Below are positions 4,698 to 5,506 of a stretch of 5,506 nucleotides of DNA, in pieces. The notes under the pieces are model-generated. The model was given only the letters and a program-made list of their open reading frames with translations. It did not search any database and was not told where the DNA came from. The stretch is from assembly GCA_016198885.1 (NCBI GenBank), contig JACQHV010000205.1:1-5506 (forward strand), read 5' to 3'. Source of the DNA: Gammaproteobacteria bacterium. Lineage in GTDB: Bacteria > Pseudomonadota > Gammaproteobacteria > Eutrophobiales > Eutrophobiaceae. Numbering within the stretch: position 1 is the stretch's first letter; each line of letters begins with the position of its first letter. The position numbers were made by a program, and so were the translations under genes.

Positions 4698-5506
4698 ATG
4701 TCTGACGCACTTCGAATAAGCCCCTTTCATCCAGAATTACCGGGTAAATCCGGTGAACGTCGCTATTGGGGTCGCCTGTACGGCAGCAGCAAGGCATTAG
4801 CCATCAGCAGGGTGGCCAGTGAAATTGAGGCACCCATCATTGTTATCACTACGGATTCCCTGAGTGCAGGCAGGTTATTGGAGGAATTAAAATTTTATTC
4901 AGACGGGCATTCAACGGTTAAACTGCTGGCCTTCCCTGATTGGGAAACTTTGCCATATGACCTCTTCTCACCCTATCAGGATATTATCTCTGAACGGCTT
5001 GCTACATTAGCCAGACTGCCCACTCTCATTCGTGGAATCCTGGTTGTGCCAATTACAACGGTAATGCATCAGCTTCTGCCGAAGGAATATCTGTTGTCGC
5101 ACAGTCTGATGTTAAAGACCGGCCAGCTGCTGGATATCGATAATTTCAGGCGGCAACTGAGTGAATCAGGTTATATATTCAGTGGCCAGGTGATGGAACA
5201 TGGGGATGCGGCAATACGCGGCTCTCTTATCGATATCTTCCCGATGGGAGCGGTACTCCCTTATCGAATTGATCTGTTTGATAATGAAATAGACAGTATC
5301 CGGGAGTTTAATCCCGAGACACAACGTTCACTGGAAAAGATTGAATCCGTCAATATCCTGCCGGCAAAAGAAATCGCGCTTATCGATGAAGGTATTGCAA
5401 GGTTTCGATCCAGCTGGCGCAGCCGGTTTGAGGGGAACCCTGGACAGTGTCCTTTATATCGTGATGTCAGTCAGGGTCTTGCACCTGCCGGCATCGAATA
5501 TTACCT
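4698..5506 (+). CDS. mfd: Transcription-repair coupling factor Mfd, N-terminal part
   Basis: Mfd is a DNA translocase that pushes RNA polymerase off DNA lesions and recruits UvrA for nucleotide excision repair. Here 269 complete codons plus two bases are open to the window edge; the full protein is normally about 1,150 residues. The visible part is the UvrB-like module that binds UvrA (domains 1a, 2 and 1b). Motifs in order are FPDWETLPYD (79-88), SPYQDIISERL (91-101), GQVMEHGDAAIRGSLIDIFP (163-182), YRIDLFDNEIDSIR (189-202) and TQRS (208-211). It ends around PAGIEYY, which corresponds to roughly residue 260-270 of E. coli Mfd. The RNA-polymerase-interacting and helicase domains lie beyond the window. 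As in other Mfd proteins this module lacks the UvrB ATP site. ATG 4698 is chosen because conserved-looking sequence (PELPGKSGERRYWGRL) starts soon after it and no other early start is in frame. No clear Shine-Dalgarno precedes it. It lies 45 bases after pyrF and could be read from the same transcript, which is an uncommon neighbour for mfd. Confidence 0.95.
   Translation, partial: MSDALRISPFHPELPGKSGERRYWGRLYGSSKALAISRVASEIEAPIIVITTDSLSAGRLLEELKFYSDGHSTVKLLAFPDWETLPYDLFSPYQDIISERLATLARLPTLIRGILVVPITTVMHQLLPKEYLLSHSLMLKTGQLLDIDNFRRQLSESGYIFSGQVMEHGDAAIRGSLIDIFPMGAVLPYRIDLFDNEIDSIREFNPETQRSLEKIESVNILPAKEIALIDEGIARFRSSWRSRFEGNPGQCPLYRDVSQGLAPAGIEYY

Noticed and set aside
1..5506. A novel multi-gene or defence system
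   Set aside because: Every coding region is a recognised core gene, and no gap exceeds 133 bases, leaving no room for an unrecognised operon.

Overview
The window is a compact stretch of conserved chromosomal genes, all on the + strand, from a gammaproteobacterium with moderate GC content. The evidence is the order cmk, rpsA, ihfB, lapA, lapB, pyrF, together with proteins that align almost without gaps to the E. coli products as I remember them. The lineage cannot be fixed further. The join ihfB-lapA-lapB-pyrF differs from E. coli, where cmk-rpsA-ihfB and lapA-lapB-pyrF are separate loci, and resembles what I recall of non-enteric gammaproteobacteria.

Layout: 1-219 is the 3' end of cmk (CMP kinase). 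263-1933 is complete rpsA (ribosomal protein S1, six S1 domains), behind a short leader with a U7 tract and a weak hairpin. 1934-2047 is a spacer with a U-rich-loop hairpin and a candidate promoter. 2048-2335 is complete ihfB (IHF beta). 2336-2468 is the longest gap (133 bases), with promoter-like hexamers and a sigma-32-like -10. 2469-2774 is lapA, 2774-3949 lapB and 3942-4652 pyrF; these three overlap and must be translated from one message. 4653-4697 is a short spacer that starts inside a 7-base tandem repeat and can fold. 4698 to the end is the start of mfd, cut off by the window edge.

How the genes work together: cmk and pyrF are pyrimidine genes, rpsA serves translation initiation, ihfB shapes DNA, lapA/lapB control LPS assembly and LpxC turnover at the inner membrane, and mfd couples transcription to repair. 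They share growth-related housekeeping roles rather than one pathway.

I found no mobile element, CRISPR array, tRNA, rRNA, toxin, defence gene or other accessory system, and no undescribed multi-gene system. The points most worth a second look are small: the heptamer repeat and alternative hairpins before mfd, the pyrF-mfd junction itself, the U-rich rpsA leader with a near copy after the gene, and the sigma-32-like motif before lapA.
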